DNA from: Candidatus Scalindua rubra
GTDB taxonomy: Bacteria > Planctomycetota > Brocadiia > Brocadiales > Scalinduaceae
DNA: 52,609 nt
Direction: 5' to 3'
Assembly: GCA_001723765.1 (NCBI GenBank)
Contig: MAYW01000011.1
Location: forward strand, 1-52,609
Shown here piece by piece: positions 45,293 through 52,609 of this stretch. The notes beneath the pieces are model-generated. The model had not been told where the DNA came from, did not search any database, and saw nothing but the letters and a program-made list of their open reading frames with translations. The stretch's first letter is position 1; every line of letters starts with the position of its first letter. A program made the position numbers and the translations under genes.

Positions 45293-46186
45293 CTATTTAA
45301 CGGATTCTTCGTACATCTTTACTGCCTTGTTCATCTCTCTCAGCAAAGGAAGATTTATTTTAGCAACCTTGACCAAATACTCCTCTGACACAACACTTGA
45401 TTCACTGGACATTATTTCATTAAGAACATATTTGTATTCCTCCCAGAGTTCCGCCACAAGTTTTAACTGGTCACGAATAACTAAGTCTTTGGTTCCCGTC
45501 AGTCTTAAACCGTCATCTCCATCCAGCAGACCCTTTAAAGTCCTTCCAAACAATTCAGTTGTTTTTTTAAGTTCACTTTTATTCTTATCAGGATCGATGC
45601 CATTTGCAACCAGAAGCACTTCCTTCGTCATCTTTTGAGTGAGCATTCTTTGTTTACCTGACAGGTTCAAAGTAACGGCCATACGTGCGTCCAGTGATTC
45701 ACCTCCAAGCTTTTTTGCATAGTCTTCGTACATCTTTACCGCCCTGTTCATATTCTTCAAAAGTGGCAGGTTCTCTTTAGCAATCTTCTCCGATATACCT
45801 TTTGATGTATCCCCACTCAGAACACTATCCACATTCTTCTTAAATTTACCCCAAAGCATGGCAACTCTTTCCAACTGTCCAACTATTTTTGCATCCTCTA
45901 TACCCACCAGCTTCAAGTCCTCATCACCGTGGATCAAGCCTTTCAGGGTCTTGTCAAAAAGTGCGGCAGTCTTTCCCAGGTTTTCTTTGTTCTGGGCTTC
46001 ATCAACACCTTTGGCTATTAAGAGCATTTCTTTGCTCATCTTCTGTGTAAGCATCCTTTGTTTCCCTGAAAGGTTGATGACTATTCCCATTTCATTCTTG
46101 GTTATTGCATATGAGGGCAAAAGAAAACAAAAACATGAAAAAAAGGCGATGAATATTACTGCAAGTTTAGACTGTATGGTCTTCAT
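45293..46186 (-). CDS. Exported tandem PilJ/P-box sensor-like protein
   Basis: A 297-residue protein with a signal peptide (residues 1-27, cleavage near YAI) and two homologous PilJ-type four-helix domains (about 28-155 and 165-297). Each contains NLSGKQRMLTQKM (38-50 and 174-186), which closely resembles the P-box by which NarX/NarQ kinases bind nitrate/nitrite. There is no transmembrane or signalling region, so it is a free periplasmic, or lumenal, protein. It lies between cheW and the MCP genes, with AAAGGAG before its start. Binding nitrogen oxides and presenting them to the adjacent receptor is an attractive but untested idea. Confidence 0.85.
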   Translation of the reverse strand: MKTIQSKLAVIFIAFFSCFCFLLPSYAITKNEMGIVINLSGKQRMLTQKMSKEMLLIAKGVDEAQNKENLGKTAALFDKTLKGLIHGDEDLKLVGIEDAKIVGQLERVAMLWGKFKKNVDSVLSGDTSKGISEKIAKENLPLLKNMNRAVKMYEDYAKKLGGESLDARMAVTLNLSGKQRMLTQKMTKEVLLVANGIDPDKNKSELKKTTELFGRTLKGLLDGDDGLRLTGTKDLVIRDQLKLVAELWEEYKYVLNEIMSSESSVVSEEYLVKVAKINLPLLREMNKAVKMYEESVK

Positions 46187-46411
46187 GGTACACTCCTTTA
46201 TTTGATCAACATATTATTAAAATAAAATATTTCCTGGGGTAGGCAACAACATTTCATATGGTTTTCATAACACACCTCCTTTAAAATTCTTTAAATTGAC
46301 GCTGGTTTCTAATTTTCAACTAATTGCCCAACCATCTCTAAATGGGTTTAACGGGATAGGCATCTTTTTCGTAGTAAAGATTTGTAATTTATTAATTCCT
46401 CAATCTCCCAA

Positions 46412-46897
46412 TTATTTTGCCGCTATCTCTTCAACCATTTCCAGTTCTACAGATGATAGGACTTTCGCAATATCAAGCAGGATTACGATCTTTCCCTTTG
46501 TCTTACCCAAACCCTTGATAAAGTTTGTATCTATCCCATGCCCGAAATTCGGAGTCTCTTCTATCTCTTCACTCTTGATGTCCATTACCTCAGAAACACT
46601 GTCAACTATGACGCCTATCAACGTGTTGTTAACCTCTACCACGATTATGCATGTTTCCTGAGTGAGTTCTGCCTCTGGCATAGAAAACTTCAATCTCAGA
46701 TCAATTATTGGTATAACCTTTCCTCTCAGATTAATGACGCCCTTCATGTAATCCGGTGACTGTGGTACAGTAGTAATATCCATAATACCGATGATTTCCC
46801 TGACCTTGAGTATCTCAACACCATATTCCTCCTTTCCTAATGAAAATGTTAGAAATTTTTCATCATTAACTGCATTTTTTGTTGCTACTGCTTCCAT
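46412..46897 (-). CDS. cheW: CheW coupling protein
   Basis: A 161-residue CheW that links MCP signalling tips to CheA. The core is recognisable: KFLTFSLGKEEYGVEILKVRE, VINLRGKVIPIIDLR, VNNTLIGVIVDSV and GKIVILLDIAKVL. Ribosome binding site AAAGGAG. It is flanked upstream by a 524-base repeat-rich gap before cheA and downstream by the tandem PilJ protein. Confidence 0.95.
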   Translation of the reverse strand: MEAVATKNAVNDEKFLTFSLGKEEYGVEILKVREIIGIMDITTVPQSPDYMKGVINLRGKVIPIIDLRLKFSMPEAELTQETCIIVVEVNNTLIGVIVDSVSEVMDIKSEEIEETPNFGHGIDTNFIKGLGKTKGKIVILLDIAKVLSSVELEMVEEIAAK

Positions 46898-46923
46898 CTT
46901 ATTTCTCCTTTCTTTATATTTTG

Positions 46924-46959
46924 CCCTGTGGAGTAGAGCGACTGTATTACTCCACAGGG
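46924..46959. repeat. CCCTGTGGAGTA palindrome, copy 2
   Basis: CCCTGTGGAGTAGAGCGACT and GTATTACTCCACAGGG. It is followed by other palindromes of the 46898-47421 gap: GATTCCCCGC...GCGGGG (about 46981-47036) and GGTGGGC(A/G)...GCCCACC (about 47100-47165). Confidence 0.7.
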
Positions 46960-47164
46960 TCGGATTTTGCTACACACCTGGATTCCCCGCAAAGCTGACT
47001 AAGCTAAGCTTTGGCTTAGCTCTGCGAAAGCGGGGTTCTGCCTTCCTTTCGGCCACCGGCTCGGAGAGCCTATGCCTCGGAGAGAAGGATTCCAGTCTGT
47101 AGGGTGAGCATCGCCCACCAACACTAATTTGGTAAGCTAAATAATGGTGGGCACTGCCCACCCT

Positions 47165-47202
47165 TACATTTTATTAGGCAATGATTCAACCAGGCGAATA
47201 AC
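47165..47202 (-). pseudogene. Fragment of a four-helix-bundle protein gene
   Basis: On the minus strand this reads LSVIRLVESLPN, matching the start of the disrupted four-helix-bundle gene at 41849-42226 (LRVIRLVESSPK), with most bases identical over about 35 positions. Only this fragment remains, flanked by a GGTGGGC palindrome. Confidence 0.45.
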
Positions 47203-47421
47203 ACTAAGATAAATTAAGATATTTATTATATTATGCCTCAATATTCTTTTTGGTCTTCTTAATACATCATTTTATTAAAAGGCAAAAGCCTTAACTTCTT
47301 CCTTGCGGCTAAGCTTTACCGAAGATTAAGGTTTCCAGCAATCTTTTAACGATGGAAGCCTGAAGGCTTCCGCTACGTCTTTTTCAACAGTACTACGCAA
47401 CTCGATTGTATAGGTATTTTT

Positions 47422-49617
47422 TTATGCTGCAAGGGCCGCATCCCTTATTCCACTAGTGTCCAGGATCAAACCAACCTTTCCATCACCGAGTATTGCGCCA
47501 CCTGAGATACCTTTAACGTCCTTGAATCTATCTCCCAGACTCTTAATAACAACCTGTTGTTGGCCTAATAATTCATCAACCAGAATGCTAAATCTTCCTC
47601 CTTCGGACTCTACGATTACTACGATAGCTTCCCACGGATTTGTCTTTGTTGTATCAATGTTATAAAGTTTGTGCAGACGAACTAGAGGAAACAGGTTTCC
47701 TCTCATGTTAATCACTTCACCTTGATTCTTGATAGTGCTTATTTCTTCTTTTTTTGGGCGTATAGATTCCTCAATGGAGGTTGTTGGTATAATGTATCTT
47801 GTATCACCTACGTTAACCACAATGCCATCTATAATGGCGAGGGTTAGTGGCAGCTTGATAGTAAATACAGTTCCGTTTCCTTCCTCTGAAGTAACTTCTA
47901 CCTTACCGCGAAGTTTTTCTATGTTCTTCTTCACAACGTCTGTACCCACACCACGACCTGAGATATTAGTAACCTTATCGGCAGTCGAAAATCCCGGTGC
48001 AAATATTAAATTGTATATCTGATTGTCATTTAATTCCGATTGGTCATTTATAAGCCCTTTTTCTATGGCTTTTTTTACTATCATATCCTTTTGTAATCCT
48101 TTGCCGTCGTCTTCTATCTCTATTATTATGTTTCCTCCTCTATGAAAGGCGCTTAGCCTTATCGTTCCTTCTTTGGGCTTGCCTTTAGCAATCCTTTCGT
48201 TTTCGGGTTCAATACCATGGTCTATAGAGTTTCTCAGGATGTGTACAAGGGGGTCGGCAATTTCTTCGATAACGTTCTTATCCAGCTCTGTGTCTTCGCC
48301 TGAGATTGTTAATTTAATCTTTTTTCCGGCATGTAAGGAGACGTCTCTTACCAACCTTGACATCTTCTGAAAGGTTTGCTTTAGCGAAACCATCCTCATT
48401 GACATTACCTGGTCCTGGATATCCTTGGTTATCTTGCTTAGCTGTGACAGGTTCTTACTTGTTCCATTATTGTTTACTGATTGCATCTCTCCACAGACAA
48501 GGGTATTAGCTATGACGAGTTCACCTACAAGGTCAAACAGATTGTCAAGTTTGGCAGTATCAACCTTAACAGTCCTTGATTGTAATCTTGACTGCCGTTG
48601 AGTTTGCTGAGTTTGCAAAGCGACATCTATTTTGTCAGGAATTGTTGCTCTATTTTCTACAAGTATTTCTCCTATCTTTCTGCCTTGCTGTTTCAGTGCA
48701 TCTTCGAGATGGTGTTTTGTAATTTCACCTTTTTCGGTGAGGATTTGTCCTATGGGTTTCTGTTCTTTTAAGGCTTTTTCGACCTTGTCAGGAGTTGTTG
48801 ATCCATCATCTACAAGTGTTTCTCCTATCTTTTTGTTTTTATCTTTAAGAGCTTTGTCCAGTTGTTCTTGAGTAATTGTGCCTTCATTCAATAGGATTTC
48901 ACCTATATAGTCCTCCTCTGATGTTTCTGATTTCTTCTTGATTTCTTCCGTCTGTCTCGAATTGTTGATTTCGGCCTGCCCTGGTGCGCTCCGAGCGGTC
49001 TGGGCCAGGGATTTCGGCCCGCCCTGGTGCGACCCGCTCTGCGGTCTGGGCCAGGGATTTCGGATTGTTTTTTCCCGCAATCCCGAAAAGGGACGTTGTC
49101 CCATCGGGACTTTACGTCCGCAATCTGCAATCCGCAATATGGATAATATCCTATCTATTAATGGTTGAATATCTACGGGTTGTTCTTTGGGTGAAGAGTC
49201 GGAATCTTCAATTTTTCCAAGTTCTTTATCAACCTTGGTAGCTAAGTTTTCTCGAAGTTTTCTCAGGGCATCTATTGAGTTTAAGGATATGTTTATTATT
49301 TCCTGTGTAATGGCAATTTCGTCTTTCCTCACCTTGTCTAAAAGAGTTTCCAGTTCATGACTGAGTCTTTGTATATCTGTCAGTCCCAGAAAACCGGCGC
49401 TTCCCTTTATGCTATGAATGCCTCTGAATATTGCGTTAATAATTTCATAGTCACAAGTGTCTTCTTCTATGTTGAGTATATTACTTTCTGCGTCTTCAAG
49501 ATGGTCATGTGTCTCTGATAGAAATTCGAGGAATATTTCTGAATCTTCTTTTATGTTCATGTTAAAGTTGTCGCTCTCGGGATTATTGTCTTTTACTTCT
49601 GTATTATGTTCACTCAT
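47422..49617 (-). CDS. cheA: Chemotaxis histidine kinase CheA with repeat-bearing linker
   Basis: A 731-residue CheA. P1 phosphotransfer domain (about 25-130) with H68 (GIHSIKGSAGFLGL). No P2 domain is recognisable. In its place, residues 161-224 are encoded by dispersed repeat DNA (NPWPRPQSGSHQGG), and residues 238-338 form four units of about 25 residues of the type IGEILLNEGTITQEQLDKAL. P3 dimerisation helices (about 348-400), P4 ATPase (HILRNSIDHGI, DDGKGL, GRGVGTDVV) and P5 CheW-like domain to the end are normal. It phosphorylates CheY and CheB receivers. It lies 23 bases downstream of the CheX-receiver gene and is probably co-transcribed with it. Confidence 0.95.
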   Translation of the reverse strand: MSEHNTEVKDNNPESDNFNMNIKEDSEIFLEFLSETHDHLEDAESNILNIEEDTCDYEIINAIFRGIHSIKGSAGFLGLTDIQRLSHELETLLDKVRKDEIAITQEIINISLNSIDALRKLRENLATKVDKELGKIEDSDSSPKEQPVDIQPLIDRILSILRIADCGRKVPMGQRPFSGLREKTIRNPWPRPQSGSHQGGPKSLAQTARSAPGQAEINNSRQTEEIKKKSETSEEDYIGEILLNEGTITQEQLDKALKDKNKKIGETLVDDGSTTPDKVEKALKEQKPIGQILTEKGEITKHHLEDALKQQGRKIGEILVENRATIPDKIDVALQTQQTQRQSRLQSRTVKVDTAKLDNLFDLVGELVIANTLVCGEMQSVNNNGTSKNLSQLSKITKDIQDQVMSMRMVSLKQTFQKMSRLVRDVSLHAGKKIKLTISGEDTELDKNVIEEIADPLVHILRNSIDHGIEPENERIAKGKPKEGTIRLSAFHRGGNIIIEIEDDGKGLQKDMIVKKAIEKGLINDQSELNDNQIYNLIFAPGFSTADKVTNISGRGVGTDVVKKNIEKLRGKVEVTSEEGNGTVFTIKLPLTLAIIDGIVVNVGDTRYIIPTTSIEESIRPKKEEISTIKNQGEVINMRGNLFPLVRLHKLYNIDTTKTNPWEAIVVIVESEGGRFSILVDELLGQQQVVIKSLGDRFKDVKGISGGAILGDGKVGLILDTSGIRDAALAA
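48946..49137. repeat. In-frame dispersed repeat inside cheA
   Basis: Plus-strand text contains two tandem copies of GGTCTGGGCCAGGGATTTCGG with CCCTGGTGCG between them, then TGTTTTTTCCCGCAATCCCG and CCGCAATCTGCAATCCGCAAT. The CCGCAATCCGCAATC words also occur in gaps near 39210, 40150 and 42240. The cheA frame is uninterrupted through the insert. Confidence 0.75.
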
Positions 49618-49640
49618 TTTTAGGCTCTACAATTTTCAGA

Positions 49641-50636
49641 TTAAAATAGTGATGCGGCTTTTTTTTTGACTTTGTATCTGTTTATTTTTTGTAAAAGCCT
49701 CTCTTTACTAAAAGGTTTAACCAGAAAATCTCTTACTCCTGATTCTAGTGCTTCGACTACGGCGGCTTCTGTTGGTTTAGCAGAAATCATTACTATGGGA
49801 ATTCCTCTAGTATATGGTGTCTTTTTGATCTTTTTGCAGACCTCGATACCGTTATGATCAGGCATAATTAAATCTAGAAGAATCAAGTGTACTTTTTCCT
49901 TTTGTAACATAGTAAGGGTCTCAGAGGCGTTATGAGCAGTCAGAACATTGAATTCGGTGTTAGTAAGATATTTTTTGATTATCTTGATATCAATAGGGGA
50001 ATCGTCTGTAACAAGAACATTTGTATTTTTTTCTTGAAGTTTTTCTCCAAAAAACTCTTCTGCTATTTCAATGGAAAAAAACATGTTGAAATTTCCCGTT
50101 TCAAATCCCTTAATTAACAGCATAGAAGAAAGGTGTAAATACTCTTCATTAGGGAGATTTTCAAAAATATCTTTTACATTATCTTTATTTATGGGAGTGC
50201 ATAAAGAGAGTTTGACATGAACTGATTTTGGCAATTTTGCTCTGAATGTAGCGTCAATCATACCTGATAACTGATTGCCGAATTCTTGAATTCCATCAGT
50301 ATATTCTTCATCAAGGTCTTCTTTCTCTATCTTTTCTTTTATCTGATTGTCCTCAGAACCGAGGAGTGCGCCGCCAATTTTGATGACATCTTTTAATTGG
50401 AGAATTGTACATATATTGCCCTCATAGGAATCTCCAAGTTCTGATTTAATCAAGAAAAATTTTCCATCATTATTGGCGAAGAATTCTTCGAGGGTAACTA
50501 TTTTAAAATTTGGTTTTGATATGCCTAAATTTCTGCCTATGAGATTGGTACAATCTGAATTTAATTTACTTAATGTAATATCTATTAATTCTTTAATCTT
50601 TGGAGGACAGATATTTGTTTGTAAGGTTTCTACCAT
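49641..50636 (-). CDS. CheX/CheC-like domain fused to a CheY receiver
   Basis: A 331-residue protein. Residues about 1-200 resemble CheC/CheX/FliY phosphatase domains, including EFGNQLSGMIDATFRAKLP, where the E and N of the phosphatase motif are E118 and N121. Residues about 208-325 form a receiver (VTDDS, phosphoacceptor in LILLDLIMPDHNG, lysine in FLVKPFS). A phosphatase-like module joined to its likely substrate fold is unusual. It may be a self-limiting phosphate sink or a regulator of CheY turnover. It precedes cheA by 23 bases. The remaining gap upstream (50637-50932) has GGGCTCAAAATCTTGAGCCC at about 50720 and no gene. Confidence 0.82.
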   Translation of the reverse strand: MVETLQTNICPPKIKELIDITLSKLNSDCTNLIGRNLGISKPNFKIVTLEEFFANNDGKFFLIKSELGDSYEGNICTILQLKDVIKIGGALLGSEDNQIKEKIEKEDLDEEYTDGIQEFGNQLSGMIDATFRAKLPKSVHVKLSLCTPINKDNVKDIFENLPNEEYLHLSSMLLIKGFETGNFNMFFSIEIAEEFFGEKLQEKNTNVLVTDDSPIDIKIIKKYLTNTEFNVLTAHNASETLTMLQKEKVHLILLDLIMPDHNGIEVCKKIKKTPYTRGIPIVMISAKPTEAAVVEALESGVRDFLVKPFSKERLLQKINRYKVKKKAASLF

Positions 50637-50932
50637 TTTTAACGGGATTTGTTAGAGGTTACATAATTTAATTGTATAGGAATTTCCATTTTAACCCTTT
50701 GTGTAGCAAGAACTTGTAGGGGCTCAAAATCTTGAGCCCGTACTAATGATAGGAGGAAATCTTCACCCTGTTAAATGAACCTAGATGCTATTTCAAAATT
50801 ATTTTATACCCTTTTTCAAGAAGATTATGCCCTTAGCCAATCTCCCTGTCTCCCGAAACTCAGTATACCAGCGTTCCTGCTATGCCTGTATGCGTGTAGC
50901 GCTTAAACATGAGCATAGGAACTATGCTCTTA

Positions 50933-51460
50933 TTAATCATTCTTTTTAACAATCAGGCCGACCTTAAAGGATAGTTCGCTGGATGAAAAAGGCGTTATCG
51001 ACCATGAGCTCTGACTGTTGCATGTTACAGATGAAGAAATTCTCACCTTATGGGATTCTGCACCGCAGGATGATATTGAGAGTTCAGCGCCTCCTATAAC
51101 GATCGGAACAGAGAGATGCATCGCTCCAAAAGTTTTGTAAACTTTATTCTTTAAAGTGCCTGCTATCATGTTTGTTACCTCACCGATAGCATCTTTTGTA
51201 TCATGATCTAATTCAGTCACTTCCATACCCAGCATATTTGACGTAATCTTAAGCGCTATATCCTTTTCGCAAAAGAGTGCAATTATGCCAGAATATTCAC
51301 CCGTAAAGCTGACCAGGGCTATAACGTCTGTCGTTAGCATTTCTTCATTTTGATAAAATGTATCTTCAGGTTTAAGTTCCATTGGTATCATTGTTGAAAA
51401 TATTTCTTGTGTAGAGTTGATAATCTCTTCACTAACATTTTCATAAATGGCAGTTGTCAT
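50933..51460 (-). CDS. cheX: CheX-like CheY-P phosphatase
   Basis: A 175-residue CheX/CheC-type protein. The single phosphatase motif reads IGEVTNMIAGTLKNKV (E and N three residues apart), followed by the SVPIVIGG proline segment. The alternating strands SFTGEYSGIIALFCEK and SFKVGLIVKK match the family fold. It would dephosphorylate CheY-P. It is encoded 26 bases downstream of a cheY gene, its likely partner. CheX, the CheX-receiver fusion and CheC give this cluster three candidate phosphatases. Confidence 0.87.
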   Translation of the reverse strand: MTTAIYENVSEEIINSTQEIFSTMIPMELKPEDTFYQNEEMLTTDVIALVSFTGEYSGIIALFCEKDIALKITSNMLGMEVTELDHDTKDAIGEVTNMIAGTLKNKVYKTFGAMHLSVPIVIGGAELSISSCGAESHKVRISSSVTCNSQSSWSITPFSSSELSFKVGLIVKKND

Positions 51461-51486
51461 TGATCTCCTCCTTAATATTAAATTAT

Positions 51487-51867
51487 TTAATTAACTAAAA
51501 GATAGTCTCCAAGGGTGTCTCTTAGCTGGTCTGCTGTAAATGGTTTTTTAAGATAACCATCAGCGCCGTAGTCCTTTGCTTCTTGTATCTTAGAGGTAGA
51601 ACCTTCTGTAGTTATCATTACGATAGGTATTTTTTTGGGAAGGTTTAAAGATCTATATGACTTGATAAAATCTATCCCTGACATATTGGGCATATTCCAA
51701 TCCAGCAATATTAAGTCTACAGAATCATCCTTAGTTACCATATCCAGGGCTTGTGCGCCGTCTCCTGCTTCAGCGTATTCAGAAACAACCATACCAGATT
51801 CTTTTATATTTCTTTGAATAATCTTTCTCATTACTGCAGAATCATCAACTAGTAAAACTTTTGGCAT
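51487..51867 (-). CDS. cheY: CheY response regulator
   Basis: A 126-residue CheY: VDDSAVMRK at 7-15, phosphoacceptor D56 (LILLDWNMPNMSG), VMITTEG and lysine in YLKKPFT. I use the ATG at 51867 behind a G-rich ribosome binding site (AGGGGGGTGATTC). A GTG three codons upstream overlaps that site and is unlikely. It is the first gene of the minus-strand chemotaxis cluster, and the promoter must lie between here and about 51960. Confidence 0.95.
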   Translation of the reverse strand: MPKVLLVDDSAVMRKIIQRNIKESGMVVSEYAEAGDGAQALDMVTKDDSVDLILLDWNMPNMSGIDFIKSYRSLNLPKKIPIVMITTEGSTSKIQEAKDYGADGYLKKPFTADQLRDTLGDYLLVN

Positions 51868-51959
51868 TTGAATCACCCCCCTTTCTTTAACAATTAATAG
51901 AAAATTCTTTCAGAATATAATAGTATCGGAATAAGTTATTAAAAGTTTAGATAAAAAAG

Positions 51960-52072
51960 GTGGATTCACCCTGTGGAGTAATATAGTAGCTCTACTCCAC
52001 AGGGTTTAATCCACATCGTACCATACATTTGTTTACTTGTAGTGTGGATTAAGGCCAGAGGCCGAATCCACA
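51960..52072. repeat. CCCTGTGGAGTA palindrome, copy 3, with a TGTGGATT palindrome
   Basis: GGTGGATT, CCCTGTGGAGTAATATAG, CTACTCCACAGGG and AATCCACA form the first element (51960-52014). TGTGGATTAAGGCC and GGCCGAATCCACA form a second (52043-52072) with the same outer word. They lie upstream of the chemotaxis cluster. Confidence 0.75.
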
Positions 52073-52340
52073 TTTACACTTTTAAAATATAGTTCGCAAA
52101 ATAGTTGCCATTTTTGCAAAAAATGTCGGATTGTCTTTTTTTAAGCGTTTTTCAACAACCTTAAATTTTAGACTGAGTGCATGTAACAGGTGATTAGGAA
52201 AATATTTCCATATTTATTTTCTTTTGGTTTTTTTATTTTTGTGTGTGAGAAAAGAGTCTGGAATGTTATTGGCTCAGGAAGAAAAAAATTCCAGGTATAG
52301 TTGTCATTTTGTGCACAATGTTGTTTTTTTAAACGTCTAT

Positions 52341-52399
52341 CAGTCTCTAAGTCACAATTTCTTGCTTTTTTTGACAGAAAATTGTCGACTTAGAGACTG
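52341..52399. repeat. Long hairpin CAGTCTCTAAGTC...GACTTAGAGACTG
   Basis: Arms of about 20 bases pair almost perfectly (one extra base on the right side) around a T-rich loop containing TTTTTTTGACAG. The stem continues through ACAATTT/AAATTGT. It could be a mobile palindrome or a structured RNA. Nothing else in 52073-52609 suggests a gene. Confidence 0.55.
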
Positions 52400-52517
52400 T
52401 TTTACCACACCTTCAGTGTGTTAAAGAAAAAATGTTTAATGCTTGTCCTCATGAAAATGGGGAACAATTCAAACAACTTTACAATTTAGCTATCATTCGT
52501 TACATAAACATGACCAG

Positions 52518-52565
52518 CCTCTCTTTCGAGAGGATTCCAGAATTGGAATCCTCTCGAAAGAGAGG
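52518..52565. repeat. Perfect 22-base-arm palindrome at the window end
   Basis: CCTCTCTTTCGAGAGGATTC and its reverse complement GAATCCTCTCGAAAGAGAGG are separated by a few bases. Each arm is itself partly palindromic (CTCTCTTTCGAGAG). It is another dispersed repeat; the sequence ends 44 bases later. Confidence 0.7.
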
Positions 52566-52609
52566 TCTGCCTCCTAATCTTTGTACTAATAAGGGAAAGC
52601 CTGCCCTGG

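Noticed and set aside
52224..52424. 66-codon open frame at the right end
   Set aside because: It runs through the CAGTCTCTAAGTC hairpin, shows no domain-like composition and lacks a convincing start.

Overview
The window is about 52.6 kb of low-GC bacterial chromosome that most likely comes from an anammox planctomycete (order Candidatus Brocadiales). The main evidence is an octaheme hydroxylamine-oxidoreductase/hydrazine-dehydrogenase type cytochrome at 9959-11725 behind a near-consensus promoter. It sits with two further multiheme c-type cytochromes, an NrfD/Fe-S/molybdopterin complex and TPR lipoproteins. Placement below order level is not supported by what I can see.

Layout. 1-3155: tryptophan synthase trpB and trpA, separated by an exported OB-fold-type protein. 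3472-7774: a polysulfide/thiosulfate-reductase-like complex in the order Fe-S subunit, NrfD membrane subunit, Tat-exported molybdopterin subunit. 8049-17928: a 12-heme membrane-anchored cytochrome, the HAO/HDH-like octaheme enzyme, two paralogous TPR lipoproteins, a formylglycine-generating-enzyme-like protein (minus strand) and an 11-heme NapC-type cytochrome. 18226-25500: malate dehydrogenase and two different succinate dehydrogenase/fumarate reductase sets, one a GC-richer CAB set and one an AB pair. 25562-33541: two-component signalling genes, two of them broken by single-base homopolymer shifts. 34291-35358: an unrecognised protein behind a sigma-54-like promoter. 35662-51867, minus strand: a large chemotaxis cluster (receivers, cheB, diguanylate cyclase, cheR, cheY, cheC, cheD, an MCP, a tandem PilJ periplasmic protein, cheW, cheA, a CheX-receiver fusion, cheX, cheY).

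How it fits together. The first half is a periplasmic/quinone-linked redox region: NapC-type anchors and an NrfD protein can exchange electrons with the quinone pool, the HAO-like enzyme handles small nitrogen compounds, and Mdh plus Sdh/Frd feed central carbon metabolism. The second half is a near-complete chemosensory pathway. Its MCP and tandem P-box protein could couple nitrogen-oxide sensing to behaviour or to c-di-GMP.

The most unusual property is a dense population of short palindromic repeats. They fill almost every intergenic gap, and several lie in frame inside genes: a histidine kinase, the MCP tail, the CheA linker and a four-helix-bundle gene. Two other repeat families form the leaders immediately before start codons. 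This resembles the Rickettsia palindromic element phenomenon and is the best candidate here for something new. No tRNA, rRNA, CRISPR array or complete transposase gene was found.
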